64,000 nt of DNA from Deinococcus arboris (GTDB lineage: Bacteria; Deinococcota; Deinococci; Deinococcales; Deinococcaceae). The position numbers were made by a program, and so were the translations under genes. The stretch spans positions 62,001 through 126,000 of the forward strand of contig NZ_WQLB01000011.1 in NCBI RefSeq assembly GCF_009755355.1. The letters are read 5' to 3'. Shown one piece after another: positions 1 to 9,101 of the stretch. Positions within the stretch are counted from its first letter, which is position 1, and each line of letters opens with the position of its first letter. The notes below the pieces were generated by a model. That model did not search any database. It was not told the DNA's origin and saw nothing but the letters and a program-made list of their open reading frames with translations.

Positions 1-926
1 TGCTGGCCGCCGACATTGACCGGGGCGGCGCGTTCGCGCATCTGCTGGGCACCTGGCACTGCCTGACCCCCGAGGAACGCACGCTCCTCAAGGGCTTCAT
101 CCTCAACCGCTTCCGGGGTGACGCCCGGCTGCTCGCGCCCGCGCCCGAGTGGCTCCAGGCGCAGACCGGCGTGCCCACCGTGGGCGTGGTGCCGTGGTTG
201 CACATCCCGCTCCCCGAGGAAGATGGGGTGGCGCTGGACCGGTCTGGCGCGGCCCCGGACCCGTCCGCAGGCTTCGTGGCGATTGCCCGCCTGCCGCGCG
301 TGTCCAATCTTGACGAGTTTGCGCCGCTGGGCGAGCGGGCGCGCTGGGTCTCCACTCCGGCCGAGCTGGAAGGAGCGCGGGCGGTCATTCTCCCTGGTAG
401 CAAAAGCACGGCGGCCGACCTGCGCTGGCTGCGGGAAAGCGGGCTGGCGGCGGCCACCACGCGCCTCGCCGGGCAAGGGCTGCCCGTGTTTGGCGTGTGC
501 GGGGGGCTTCAGATGCTCGGCCAGACCCTGAGCGATCCCCTGGGGGTAGAGGGCGGCGCGTCTGTACCGGGCCTGGGCCTGCTGGATCTCCACACTGACT
601 TCGCTCTTGACAAGACCACCCTGAATACAGACATCACCGACCCCGAAACGGGCTACGCCCTGAGCGGCTACGAGATACACCACGGGCAGACCCGCAGCGG
701 GCCGCAGGTGCAGGAATTGGTGCCTGGGCGGCTGTGGCGTCAGGGGAACGTGCGCGGCACCTACCTGCACGGCCTGCTGGAAAACCCGGCCTATCTGGAG
801 CGCTTTCTCGGCTGGGCCGGGCTGCCTGCGCCGCGTGAACTCGACAGCCTTGACGCCCGCCTGGACGCTATCGCCGCGCAGATCAAAGCCAGCATGGATT
901 GGGACGTTGTGCGGGGGCTTCTGTGA
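1..926 (+). CDS. cobQ: Cobyric acid synthase, C-terminal part (partial)
   Basis: The frame is open from base 3 to the TGA at 924-926, so the start lies outside the window; 307 codons are visible. The first residues (ADIDRGGAF) and the later NRFRGD stretch match the central part of CobQ/CbiP. The C-terminal class I glutamine amidotransferase part has the nucleophile region FGVCGGLQMLG, and the ending contains YEIHHG and GTYLHGL, where the catalytic His/Glu lie. The enzyme amidates four carboxylates of adenosylcobyrinic acid a,c-diamide in the cytoplasm, using glutamine and ATP. It overlaps the next gene by 4 nt (GTGA) and is followed by cobU and cobT, so an operon is clear. Identification is secure; only the N-terminal half is missing. 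Confidence 0.95.
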   Translation, partial: LAADIDRGGAFAHLLGTWHCLTPEERTLLKGFILNRFRGDARLLAPAPEWLQAQTGVPTVGVVPWLHIPLPEEDGVALDRSGAAPDPSAGFVAIARLPRVSNLDEFAPLGERARWVSTPAELEGARAVILPGSKSTAADLRWLRESGLAAATTRLAGQGLPVFGVCGGLQMLGQTLSDPLGVEGGASVPGLGLLDLHTDFALDKTTLNTDITDPETGYALSGYEIHHGQTRSGPQVQELVPGRLWRQGNVRGTYLHGLLENPAYLERFLGWAGLPAPRELDSLDARLDAIAAQIKASMDWDVVRGLL

Positions 927-1459
927 CAGCGGCGGACGCGCGGCCAGGGCGCCTCCTCTTCGTGACAGGCGGCGCGCGCAGTGGCAAAAGCCGTTTTGCC
1001 GAAGGATTGGCGGCTGGGTCAGGTCTCCCCGTCACCTACCTGGCCACTGCTCAGGCCCTGGACAGCGAGATGGCCGACCGCATTGCCCGCCACCGCGCGG
1101 ACCGCCCCGCCGGGTGGCTGACCGTCGAGGAGCCGGTGCACCTGACAGCAGCCCTTCATAGCGTTCAGACGCCCGTGGTGCTGCTCGACTGCCTGAGCCT
1201 GTGGGTCAGCAACTTGCTGCTGGCCGACTGGACCGAGGACCACCTGGCCAGCGCCACGGCGGACCTGCTGGACGCCGCCCTGAGCCGCCCCGGCCTGAGC
1301 ATCGTGGTGACCAACGAGGTGGGCCTTGGGATCGTGCCCGACAATGCGCTGGCCCGGCGCTACCGCGATGTGTTGGGCCGCGCCAATCAGGCCTGCGCGG
1401 CCAGCAGTCATGAAGCCTGGCTGCTGGTCAGCGGCCTTCCCCTGAAACTGAGAGGTTGA
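923..1459 (+). CDS. cobU: Adenosylcobinamide kinase / adenosylcobinamide-phosphate guanylyltransferase
   Basis: The bifunctional CobU phosphorylates adenosylcobinamide and then attaches GMP, making AdoCbi-GDP for nucleotide-loop assembly. The P-loop GGARSGKS lies near residues 13-20 of a 178-residue product, the usual CobU length. The conserved VTNEVGLGIVPDN stretch and the C-terminal SGLPLKL are also typical. I chose GTG at 923 because it overlaps the cobQ stop as GTGA; an in-frame ATG at 899 would extend the overlap by 24 nt and add a poorly conserved leader. It is translationally coupled to cobQ, and cobT follows 2 nt after the stop. Confidence 0.93.
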   Translation: MTAADARPGRLLFVTGGARSGKSRFAEGLAAGSGLPVTYLATAQALDSEMADRIARHRADRPAGWLTVEEPVHLTAALHSVQTPVVLLDCLSLWVSNLLLADWTEDHLASATADLLDAALSRPGLSIVVTNEVGLGIVPDNALARRYRDVLGRANQACAASSHEAWLLVSGLPLKLRG

Positions 1460-1461
1460 GT

Positions 1462-2550
1462 ATGAATGCTGATTCTTCCCACACCGCTGGCGCGCTGCGC
1501 GACCTGATTGACCACCTTCCCGACCCCTGCCCCGACTCTCTGGCGCGGGCCGCCGAACGCCAGGACCAGCTCACCAAGCCGCGCGGCGCCCTGGGCGACC
1601 TGGAAGCGCTGGCCATCCGGCTGGCCGGGGTATTTGGCACGGAGCGTCCGCACCCCCAGGGGGCCGCCGTCATCGTGGCCGCCGGCGACCACGGCGTGAC
1701 CAGTGAAGGTGTGAGCGCCTATCCGCCAGAGGTGACCCCCGCCATGCTCGCCAATTTCCTGGCCGAAACGGAAGCTGGGCCGGGGGGCGCGGCCGTCAAC
1801 GCCCTTGCCCGCGCCACTGGTACGCGCGTGTACGTCATGAACGCAGGCGTCAATGCCGATTTGCCGGACCATCCGGGCCTCATCCGGGCCGCCCTGCGGC
1901 GCGGCAGCCGCAACCTGCGGGTGGAAAGCGCCATGACCGAAGAGGAAACCCGGCAGCTGATTCTGGCCGGAGCGCGCGCCGCCCAGCAGGCCATTGAAGA
2001 CGGCGCGGATTTCCTTATTCCCGGAGAGATGGGGATTGGCAACACCACACCCGCCGCCGCCATTACGGCCCGGATGCTGGGGGCTGCGCCGGAAGCTGTG
2101 ACTGGGCGCGGGACGGGCGTGGACGACGAGCGCCTGAGTCATAAGGTGGCCGTGGTGCGCGCCGCCCTTGAGCGCAGCCCGGTGACGGACCCTCTGGCGG
2201 TGCTGACCGAATTTGGTGGCTACGAGATTGCCGCCATGCTCGGGATGATGCTGCAGGCCGCGCGTGAGCGGCGCGCCGTGATTCTGGACGGCTTTGTCGA
2301 GGGCAGCGCGGCCCTGATTGGCGTAGCGCTCAATTCGAACCTGCGCCACTTTCTTTTTCCGGCTGGCGAGTGCGCCGAACGTGGCCACCGCGCCCAGCTG
2401 GAGCACCTTGGTCTCAAACCCATGTTCAACCTGGGCCTGCGGCTCGGTGAGGGAACGGGCGGCGTGCTGGCCGTTCCTCTGCTGCGCGGCGCCGCCGCCA
2501 CCCTGCGCGAGATGCGAACCTTCGAGGAGGCCGGTATTGCTGCGGGGTAG
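1462..2550 (+). CDS. cobT: Nicotinate-nucleotide--dimethylbenzimidazole phosphoribosyltransferase
   Basis: CobT makes alpha-ribazole phosphate from nicotinate mononucleotide and dimethylbenzimidazole for the lower ligand of cobalamin. The product is 362 residues, close to the usual 350-360. It shows the family stretches KPRGALGDLE, AAGDHGVTSEGVSAYP, GEMGIGNTT and the C-terminal LGLRLGEGTG. The ATG at 1462 has a GAGAGG ribosome-binding site 6-7 nt upstream; a TTG at 1456 is in frame but overlaps the cobU stop and is less likely. It is the last gene of the visible cobalamin operon. No cobS or cobC follows in the window, so loop assembly must be completed by genes elsewhere or upstream. Confidence 0.95.
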   Translation: MNADSSHTAGALRDLIDHLPDPCPDSLARAAERQDQLTKPRGALGDLEALAIRLAGVFGTERPHPQGAAVIVAAGDHGVTSEGVSAYPPEVTPAMLANFLAETEAGPGGAAVNALARATGTRVYVMNAGVNADLPDHPGLIRAALRRGSRNLRVESAMTEEETRQLILAGARAAQQAIEDGADFLIPGEMGIGNTTPAAAITARMLGAAPEAVTGRGTGVDDERLSHKVAVVRAALERSPVTDPLAVLTEFGGYEIAAMLGMMLQAARERRAVILDGFVEGSAALIGVALNSNLRHFLFPAGECAERGHRAQLEHLGLKPMFNLGLRLGEGTGGVLAVPLLRGAAATLREMRTFEEAGIAAG

Positions 2551-3139
2551 GTCTGGGGGGTTGATTGTTGAGTTTGAGCAGATCGGGGAATTCGGTGGGT
2601 AGCTGATTCAGCCCTTGAAATCTCGCTGGGTAAGATCGTTGGCCTGGGTCAGAGCTAGAGGTGCTGAGCTGAACGTCTCGCTGACGGCGCAGAGACGGCA
2701 GGAGCACGCCCTGGGTGAAGGGCATGAATTCTGCCTTCTTCGGAACAAGTGCCAACTCTGCGCCCGGCAGTGGCCATGCTCCCTCTCTCTGGAGCGTTAC
2801 AGGGCCGTCTCGCTGAGGTGACCAGATTCACTCTGAGCGCCAGCGGTCCCCCTCAAGGCTGTTGGCGCCTCTGCCGCCTTCGGTCACTCCTTTCAGTCGC
2901 CTGAGAAGCGGTTGAGGGGATTGTCCTTTCAATCGTTCTGAACGCCACTTTCAGATGACCGAGGTCCCCCCTAATGGGTGCATCGGTCACTTTGCGCGCA
3001 GAAGACAGGACCAGCGTGTCAAAGTGACGCTTGACTTTCAGCTGTTCTCCGTTCTGCACCAGCGCCGATGTGGCTCCGGGGACACTGTTTTGCCGGTTGT
3101 TCCCCGCCGCCCGCCGCTTCCCGGAGTCACCTGCCTGCC
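2551..3139 (+). other. Intergenic region upstream of the diguanylate cyclase gene
   Basis: I see no supportable gene in these 589 bases; the short open frames have no recognisable content or ribosome-binding site. The one clear structure is a perfect 9-bp inverted repeat, GTCACTTTG at 2986-2994 and CAAAGTGAC at 3020-3028, 110-150 nt before the next start. A 7-bp pair (TGACCGA and TCGGTCA, about 2956-2989) lies beside it. These could be operator half-sites or a leader hairpin for the downstream gene. Confidence 0.5.
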
Positions 3140-4270
3140 GTGAATCTCGCCCTGCTGCATAGCCTCTTTGTCAACCTCAGCGTGCTGGTCACGTTTTCTT
3201 TTCTGCTGAGCCTGACCTACCGCGCCTGGCCGCCGCCGCCCGGCTGGCAGCTCAAGTCCCTGCGCCTGAGCCTGACCGTGCTGACCACCACCGTGCTGTA
3301 TCTGATGGCCACGCCCGAAGCGTCGGGCGCCCGCATTGAGCTGAGTCTGGTGCCTGTGGCCCTGATGACGCTGCGGTATGGGGGCTGGCTGGGGGTGCTG
3401 GTGGGTCTGCCGTCGTCCCTGCTGCCGCTGGCTGGTCCGGCTCACGACGCCCTGCCCAGCGTCCTGAACTTGCTGGCGGTGGTGGGGCTGACCCACGCCC
3501 TGCGCTGGACCCTGAATATGGAAGATGCCAAGGGGTCTTTGCAGCGCTACGGCTGGGCGGTGGGCCTGATCTTTCTGCCTATCGAGTGGCCCCGGCTGCT
3601 GCTGGGCGACGCCGAGACCCTGATGCGCGTGTATCTGCCCGCACTGGCCTTTCACCTGGTGGGGTTCTGGCTGTGCGCCACCATGATTACCAGCCGTGTG
3701 GCCCTACTACAAAGCCGCGACCAGTTCCGGCTTCAGGCCCTGCAAGACGCGCTGTGCGGTCTGCCCAACCGCCGCCAGTTCGAGCTGGACCTCCCCCTGA
3801 CCGAGCCCGGCGACGCCCTGCTCCTGATTGATCTGGACCATTTCAAGCGCGTGAACGATGAGTTCGGGCATCCGGTCGGCGATGAGGTGCTGGCGGCCGT
3901 CGGGCGCGTGCTGGCCGACACCCTGCGGGGCCGTGACCGCGCCTACCGCTACGGCGGCGAGGAATTCGCCGTGATTCTGCGGCGGGTGCCGGGTGACCAG
4001 CTGCCGCAGATTGCGGGGCGCCTGCGCGCGGCGGTGTCGGCCCTTCAGTTTGCGCCGCCGCTGGGGGGCGTGACCGTCTCGGTTGGTGGGGCGTCCTTTG
4101 GGCCGTGGTCCAGCACGCGTACGCTGTGGCAGGCCGACGAGGCGCTCTATCACGTGAAACAGTCGGGGCGCAACGGCGTGCGGATTGCGGCCCCCACCGC
4201 AGGGCTGCCGCCCGCCGAGGAGCTGGAGGCCTGGCTGCGTCAGTCGTCAGGAGCAGTGAGTGGGGAATAG
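3140..4270 (+). CDS. Membrane diguanylate cyclase (GGDEF), LytS-like N-terminal membrane domain
   Basis: This 376-residue protein begins with about six hydrophobic segments (residues 1-190), resembling 5TM-LYT/MASE-type sensor domains, followed by a GGDEF domain. The active-site GGEEF is at residues 272-276. An RxxD inhibitory I-site (RGRD, about 263-266) lies five residues before it, so product inhibition by c-di-GMP is expected. The metal and substrate motif DLDHFKRVND is also intact. It should convert two GTP to c-di-GMP at the inner face of the membrane. I chose GTG at 3140 because the protein then begins directly with the first membrane segment; upstream in-frame codons encode low-quality, Cys/Pro-rich sequence. 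It is transcribed alone, toward the phosphodiesterase gene at 4796. Confidence 0.85.
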   Translation: MNLALLHSLFVNLSVLVTFSFLLSLTYRAWPPPPGWQLKSLRLSLTVLTTTVLYLMATPEASGARIELSLVPVALMTLRYGGWLGVLVGLPSSLLPLAGPAHDALPSVLNLLAVVGLTHALRWTLNMEDAKGSLQRYGWAVGLIFLPIEWPRLLLGDAETLMRVYLPALAFHLVGFWLCATMITSRVALLQSRDQFRLQALQDALCGLPNRRQFELDLPLTEPGDALLLIDLDHFKRVNDEFGHPVGDEVLAAVGRVLADTLRGRDRAYRYGGEEFAVILRRVPGDQLPQIAGRLRAAVSALQFAPPLGGVTVSVGGASFGPWSSTRTLWQADEALYHVKQSGRNGVRIAAPTAGLPPAEELEAWLRQSSGAVSGE

Positions 4271-4795
4271 ATAGTGGCGAGCGCCTGCCGGGCCGTCCTG
4301 TTTGAAAATGAGCTTCAGGGATTTGCTACCCTCTGAACGCTGTGGTTGAGGGCTTTGTTGGAACCGGCCGTCCTCTTTAACGCTGTCTCACACGCTTTTT
4401 AAGCGTTGCCACTGAGGTCCAGCGCGGCTGACCTCACGACATGCTCGGTAGACAGCCGCCACACAGGAGTCGGCGGTAGCCCCCTTTTTGCAACGCTCGT
4501 TAAGATTGTCCCTCATTTGGCGGGCCCTTTCTGGTCTCACCATAAGGGTGTTCCCGTCCCTGTTCGCCAGCCTCTTCTTTCGCGTTGTCTTCCAATGCTG
4601 ACGCCGGTCCTGGTCTGATTCAGCTGCCCAGCTCTATCCGTCTTTCCCGCGCCTTCCGGCGCCGCTGAACAGGATGGTGGCTTTCTTGTTCCGTTGCTTC
4701 CCGCCCAGGGCGACCGCCGTGGGTTCTGGCTTTTCAAACGCTCTGCGTTTCAGGCCCGTGAAGGGCGAGGCGCGCGCCGCTGGCGCCTCCCGGCT
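4271..4795 (+). other. Intergenic region between the two c-di-GMP genes
   Basis: No gene is supportable in these 525 bases. There is a small perfect hairpin at 4392-4406 (ACGCTT, loop TTT, AAGCGT) that could be a weak terminator for the upstream gene, though it has no T-run after it. The rest is low-complexity, pyrimidine-rich on the plus strand, and probably includes the promoter of the CHASE4-EAL gene, which I cannot place with confidence. Confidence 0.4.
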
Positions 4796-7075
4796 ATGAG
4801 GTCACCTGGCCGCTCGGCTGCCCGGTCACTCCGGGTTCAGGTGCTGGGGCTGCTGGCGCTGCTGTTCGTGCCCGCTGCCCTGGCTTCACTGGTTCTGGTG
4901 CCCAATGTCGTCAGCGCCCGCTTTGCAGCCATTGAGCAGGAGCAATTGCGGCAGGCCACCCAGATTGCCAGCGCCAACTTGCAGGCTGAGGGGCGCCGGG
5001 TGGGGCTGTTTGTGCTGAATTTCAGCCTCTGGAGCGAAACCTTTGACTTCGCCGCTGGGCGGAATCCAGAGTACCTCGCCGCCAATCTGGTGCCGGGGAC
5101 TTTCAAGGGTGGCCGGGTGGATTACTGGGGCATTCAGGACGCGGCGGGCCGTTTGCGCTCGGCCGCGACATTTGAAAGGGAGCGGGTGGTGCCGGCCACC
5201 GCGCTGGTCACGGCGCTGTTTGGGCAGTTGCCCCGGCCGCTGCCCGCCGAGGGCGCCGAGGGGGTGGCGCAGCTGGGGGGCCGGGCCTACGTGGTCGCCG
5301 CCCGGCCCATCACACGGGACGATGGAAGCGGCAACGGCGGCGCGATGCTGCTGGCCCGCGAACTGACGCCCGCCGTCCTGAGCGGCCTGATGTACGGCGA
5401 AACGGCCTTTCGGGTGCGGCTGACTGCCCAGCCGCCGGCCTCTCCTCAGTTGCGGCTGGAGGCGGCCGAGGGGGTGGCCCTCAGCGCCCTGCCAGCCCCC
5501 AAGGGCCCAGCCCAGCTGGCCTTGCAGGTGGCGGTGTCCCGCGCCGTGTCGCAGGCGGGACAGGCCACCATCGCGTACTTGCGCCTGGTGACGATTCTCA
5601 CGGCGCTGCTGCTGGCGGCTGGCCTCCTGCTGTTTCTGAACCGGCGGGTGCTGGGCGTGCTGGAAGGCTATGGGCGCGACACCCAACGAATTGCAGGCGA
5701 CCCCACGCACCGCCTGGCCAGCCATGACCGCACCGAGTTGGGGCTCCTGGCCGGGACCATCAACGAGCTGCTGGACCACCTGCAGACCCGTGAGGCGCAG
5801 CTGCGGGCCCGCGCCCACCACGACGACCTGACGGGCGCCCTAACCCCAGCCGGGCTGCTGGAAGAGCTGGGCGAGGTGCCCCACGCCCGCTGCATCCTGC
5901 TGGTCGAGGTCATGCGGCTGCAAGAACTCAGCGGCCTGTACGGCGACAGCTTTGTGGACACACTGCTGGCCGCCCTGGCCGACCGGATGCGGGCGGCCGG
6001 GCCGCAGTACCTGGTGGCGCGGCTGTCCACCACCACCCTGGCGCTGGTCTCGCGCGGGCCAAGCGACTTCAAGCCGGCGGCCCTGCTGGCCCGCCTGGCC
6101 CAGCCGTTTCCTGTACAGGACGGCGAGGTCTCGGTCAACTTCACGGCAGGCTATGCCGAGGCCCCGGACGCCCTGCCCGCGCCGGCCCTGCTGCGTCACG
6201 CGAACATTGCCCTTCAGCACGCGCTGGACGTGCACGAGCCACTGGGCCTGTTCACCGATGAACTGCTGCGGCGCAGCCAGGAAGCCCACCAGCTGGAAAT
6301 GCAGCTGGCCGGTGCAGCGGCGCGCGGCGAGCTGTCGGTGGTGTACCAACCTGTGGCCGAAGTCGCCACGGGGCGCTGGAGTGCCATGGAGGCGCTGCTG
6401 CGCTGGACGCACCCCACGCTGGGGCCGGTGTCGCCCGCCACGTTTATTCCGCTGGCCGAACGCAGTGGCCAGATTTACGCGCTGGGCGACTGGGCGCTGC
6501 GCGCCGCTGTGCAGGAGGTGCAGGCGGTCCGTGCCCAGTGGCCCCAGGTGCGTGTCAATGTGAATGTCAGTCCGGTGCAGCTCCTGATGCCGGATTTTGC
6601 TGCCCACGTCCTCAGTACGCTGGACGACTTGAAGGCCCCCCCCGACATCCTGACTGTAGAGGTCACCGAGTCCACGGTCATGCAGAACCTCGACCTAGCC
6701 TGTGTTCACCTCGCCCGCCTGCGCAGCGCGGGCATTCGGGTGGCGCTGGACGATTTTGGCAGTGGGCATTCCAGCCTGTCGCTGCTCAGCGAACTTCCTC
6801 TGGATACCGTCAAACTGGACCGCTCTTTCCTGAGGGCCACCGCCGAGAACGCGGGGCGGCAAGCGCTGCTGCGCAGCACGGTGGGTCTGGCGCGCGACCT
6901 GGGGCTTCAGGTGGTGGCCGAGGGGGTCGAAGACCAGGCCATGCTCGACTGGCTGGGCAGCCTCTCGTGCGACTACGTTCAGGGCTACTACATCGCCCGG
7001 CCCCAGCCGCTGGCGACCCTGTTGCCGCAGCGGCCAGGGGCAGTGCGTGAGCACACTACCCACACCGCGCCATAG
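4796..7075 (+). CDS. CHASE4-HAMP-degenerate GGDEF-EAL c-di-GMP phosphodiesterase
   Basis: A 759-residue membrane sensor. One membrane helix is at about residues 13-36, then an extracytoplasmic CHASE4-like domain (to about 250; note the LNFSLWSETFDFAAG stretch), a second helix at about 258-282 and a HAMP-like linker. The GGDEF domain is degenerate: the signature position reads LSTTT, so it cannot be a cyclase and may instead be a GTP-binding regulatory domain. The EAL domain (about 512-752) keeps EALLRW, NVNVSP, EVTES, DDFGSGHSS, KLDRSF, AEGVED and QGYYIARP, so it should hydrolyse c-di-GMP. ATG at 4796 is preferred because it directly precedes the basic segment and first helix; in-frame codons reach back to 4694 without support. 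Confidence 0.87.
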   Translation: MRSPGRSAARSLRVQVLGLLALLFVPAALASLVLVPNVVSARFAAIEQEQLRQATQIASANLQAEGRRVGLFVLNFSLWSETFDFAAGRNPEYLAANLVPGTFKGGRVDYWGIQDAAGRLRSAATFERERVVPATALVTALFGQLPRPLPAEGAEGVAQLGGRAYVVAARPITRDDGSGNGGAMLLARELTPAVLSGLMYGETAFRVRLTAQPPASPQLRLEAAEGVALSALPAPKGPAQLALQVAVSRAVSQAGQATIAYLRLVTILTALLLAAGLLLFLNRRVLGVLEGYGRDTQRIAGDPTHRLASHDRTELGLLAGTINELLDHLQTREAQLRARAHHDDLTGALTPAGLLEELGEVPHARCILLVEVMRLQELSGLYGDSFVDTLLAALADRMRAAGPQYLVARLSTTTLALVSRGPSDFKPAALLARLAQPFPVQDGEVSVNFTAGYAEAPDALPAPALLRHANIALQHALDVHEPLGLFTDELLRRSQEAHQLEMQLAGAAARGELSVVYQPVAEVATGRWSAMEALLRWTHPTLGPVSPATFIPLAERSGQIYALGDWALRAAVQEVQAVRAQWPQVRVNVNVSPVQLLMPDFAAHVLSTLDDLKAPPDILTVEVTESTVMQNLDLACVHLARLRSAGIRVALDDFGSGHSSLSLLSELPLDTVKLDRSFLRATAENAGRQALLRSTVGLARDLGLQVVAEGVEDQAMLDWLGSLSCDYVQGYYIARPQPLATLLPQRPGAVREHTTHTAP

Positions 7076-7135
7076 ACAGGCGTCAGCCAGGGGCTTGAAA
7101 GAAAGCTGTGCGAAAGAGGGGGTAAGCTGGGGGGC

Positions 7136-7759
7136 ATGACACAGGTGGTGCCGGCTCAAGCGTCCTCCGCTCATTACGGTGCGTCGGGCCTGGCCGATAT
7201 CTGCCCGGTGCTGCTCCACAACGACGAGCAGCTGTACCGTCTGGGCCAGTCGCTGGCCGTCCTGTTCGCCCATCAGGGGTCGTCGCAGCGTGTGCGTATC
7301 CTGATTCTCAAAGATGACCCGACCAACCCGCTGGCGCTGCAAGGCGACCGCCTGATGCGCCCCGGCGCCACGCTGGGCCTGAAAGCCGAACTGCGTCACC
7401 AGCAGCACCTTCAGGCGCGCTGCTCGGCCGCCCTGGGTGCGGACCCCACCCCGGTGGACCTGCTGACCCGCGACAATCAGGTGTTCGAGCTGGTGAACGG
7501 CGAGGAGCAGTCACGGGTGTCCAGCGCCGCGCTGGCCCTGGCAGCCGCTATTGACAGCGCCAGCCGCGCGCCCGCCGCTAAGCCGGTGTCTGGCCTGGGC
7601 CGCCTGTTCCGCAAGCCCCAGGATGACGCGCCCCTGAGCAGTGACAAGGGCGCCGTACAGCGCACCCTGGAGGAACTGCGGGAGGCGGTGAAGGGACTGC
7701 GCGTGACTCCCTTTGCGACCCTGACCCTGGAGTGGGACGACGTTCCCGATCTGAGCTAA
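7136..7759 (+). CDS. Hypothetical protein
   Basis: I do not recognise this 207-residue protein. The ATG has a GGGGGG-type ribosome-binding site just upstream and the codon use matches the neighbours, so it is very likely a real gene. It has no signal peptide or membrane segment. The N-terminal half (about 20-125) looks like a compact alpha/beta domain. Residues about 130-165 are Ala/Ser/Pro-rich and probably form a linker, and the C-terminal 45 residues contain a helix and end in an acidic tail (EWDDVPDLS). It lies 60 nt after the EAL gene and is closed by the terminator at 7769-7807, so it may be cotranscribed with the phosphodiesterase. No function is assigned. Confidence 0.75.
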   Translation: MTQVVPAQASSAHYGASGLADICPVLLHNDEQLYRLGQSLAVLFAHQGSSQRVRILILKDDPTNPLALQGDRLMRPGATLGLKAELRHQQHLQARCSAALGADPTPVDLLTRDNQVFELVNGEEQSRVSSAALALAAAIDSASRAPAAKPVSGLGRLFRKPQDDAPLSSDKGAVQRTLEELREAVKGLRVTPFATLTLEWDDVPDLS

Positions 7760-7768
7760 AGGTAAAAG

Positions 7769-7807
7769 AGAGGCGCGCGCTGAATTGAATGTTCAGCGCG
7801 CGCCTCT
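7769..7807. terminator. Bidirectional rho-independent-type hairpin
   Basis: A perfect 16-bp inverted repeat (AGAGGCGCGCGCTGAA at 7769-7784 and its complement at 7792-7807) with a 7-nt loop. It lies between the stop of the plus-strand unknown gene (7759) and the stop of the minus-strand permease gene (7823). The position between converging genes and the stem stability fit a terminator serving both directions. T-runs are short on both sides. Confidence 0.85.
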
Positions 7808-7822
7808 TCTGATGATCAGCGG

Positions 7823-8947
7823 CTAGCGGCTCTGGGTATCAGCGGCGTCGCGCAGGGCGTCGCCCAAGAAGTTGAACGCCAGCACCGACACCACAATCAG
7901 CACGCCTGGCAGCAGCAGCCACGGGTACAGGCTGAGGGTCTCGAAGTTCTGGGCGTCCTTGAGCAGCAGGCCCCAGCTGGTCATGGGTTCCTTGATGCCC
8001 AGGCCCAGAAAGCTCAGGGCACTTTCGCCCAGGATGTAGCCGGGCAGGGCCAGCGTGGCCGTGACAATCAGGAAAGAGGACAGGTTGGGCATGATGTGGC
8101 GCAGAATCACGCGCAGGTCGCTGGAGCCCAGTGCGCGGGCCGCCTGCACATAGTCCACCCCGCGCGCCCCGAGCACCTGCCCGCGCACCACGCGCGCCAG
8201 TCCCGCCCAGCCAATCAGGGCCAGTACCGCCACGATGCCCAGGTAGACCCAGGTGGAGGGCCACCGGGCCGGAATGATGGTGGACAGCGCCAGCAGAATC
8301 GGTAAGCGGGGAAACGACAGCAGCACCTCCACCAGCCGCTGAATCAGGCCGTCCACCCAGCCGCCGTAATAGCCGCTGACGCCGCCCAGGACGATGCCGA
8401 TAGCAAACGAGATCAGAATGCCGATGAGGCCCACCGTCAGCGACACCTGTGACCCCACCAGCATCCGTGAGAACAGGTCGCGGCCAAACTTGTCGCTGCC
8501 CAGCGGAAAGTAGGTGCCGTCCTTGACGCCGAACAGGTGCCACTGGCTGCGAAAGACGCCCAGGAATGAATACCCGAACTCGGCCGGGTCGTCGCCGCGC
8601 ACGAAGAACAGAATGGGTAGAGGCCGGGTGCGGTCCTCGCTGAAGGTGCTGGCAAAGGTCACGGGGTCGCGGGTTTTCCTGAAGCCGTAGACGAAGGGGC
8701 GTGTCAGCTGGCCTTCGTGCACGAGATGCACCGCCTGGGGCCGCTGATAGGGCGCCTCCTCGTGCTGCGCCGTGATGGAATACGGCGCCAGAAACCCCGC
8801 CAGCAGCGCCACCAGATACAGCGCGCCCAGTACCCAGGCGCTCAGGACACCGGCGCGGCTGCGGCGAAAGCGGCGCAGGGCCAGCGCCAGTGGGGTTTGA
8901 CGGCGTGCCGGGGCCGGCGACGCCGTGGGGGAGGGCAGGGCGGTCAT
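7823..8947 (-). CDS. ABC transporter permease, OppC/DppC type
   Basis: A 374-residue inner-membrane permease of the peptide/nickel transporter family. After a Pro/Ala-rich N-terminus there is one membrane helix (about 35-57) and a long periplasmic segment. The conserved GSDKFGRDLFSR stretch leads into the BPD_transp_1 domain with five helices. The EAA loop, which contacts the ATPase, is visible as AARALGSSDLRVILRHIMPN. The ATG at 8947 has a GGAGGG site 7 nt upstream; an earlier in-frame ATG at 8968 lacks one. It is the last gene of a minus-strand operon after the binding protein and the OppB-type permease. No ATPase gene accompanies it. Confidence 0.9.
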   Translation of the reverse strand: MTALPSPTASPAPARRQTPLALALRRFRRSRAGVLSAWVLGALYLVALLAGFLAPYSITAQHEEAPYQRPQAVHLVHEGQLTRPFVYGFRKTRDPVTFASTFSEDRTRPLPILFFVRGDDPAEFGYSFLGVFRSQWHLFGVKDGTYFPLGSDKFGRDLFSRMLVGSQVSLTVGLIGILISFAIGIVLGGVSGYYGGWVDGLIQRLVEVLLSFPRLPILLALSTIIPARWPSTWVYLGIVAVLALIGWAGLARVVRGQVLGARGVDYVQAARALGSSDLRVILRHIMPNLSSFLIVTATLALPGYILGESALSFLGLGIKEPMTSWGLLLKDAQNFETLSLYPWLLLPGVLIVVSVLAFNFLGDALRDAADTQSR

Positions 8948-9101
8948 ACGGATGCCCTCCATTTCCACGCTATCCGGGAAAGAACCGGAGGGTCCTCCAA
9001 TACCCGAAATCTACCCTCTTTTCCTCTCTGCTGTGCAGTGCTTCGCGGCCTTCCAGTCGAATGAAATTCCATTTGGAATTCGACGGTCATCGCAACCCTC
9101 A

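Noticed and set aside
1408..2406. A 332-codon minus-strand open frame
   Set aside because: It is antisense to cobT, which is unambiguous.
9056..9084. Inverted repeat GTCGAAT/ATTCGAC between the two permease genes
   Set aside because: It has only 7-bp arms and a 15-bp spacer, with no T-run. It is too weak to call a terminator or operator.
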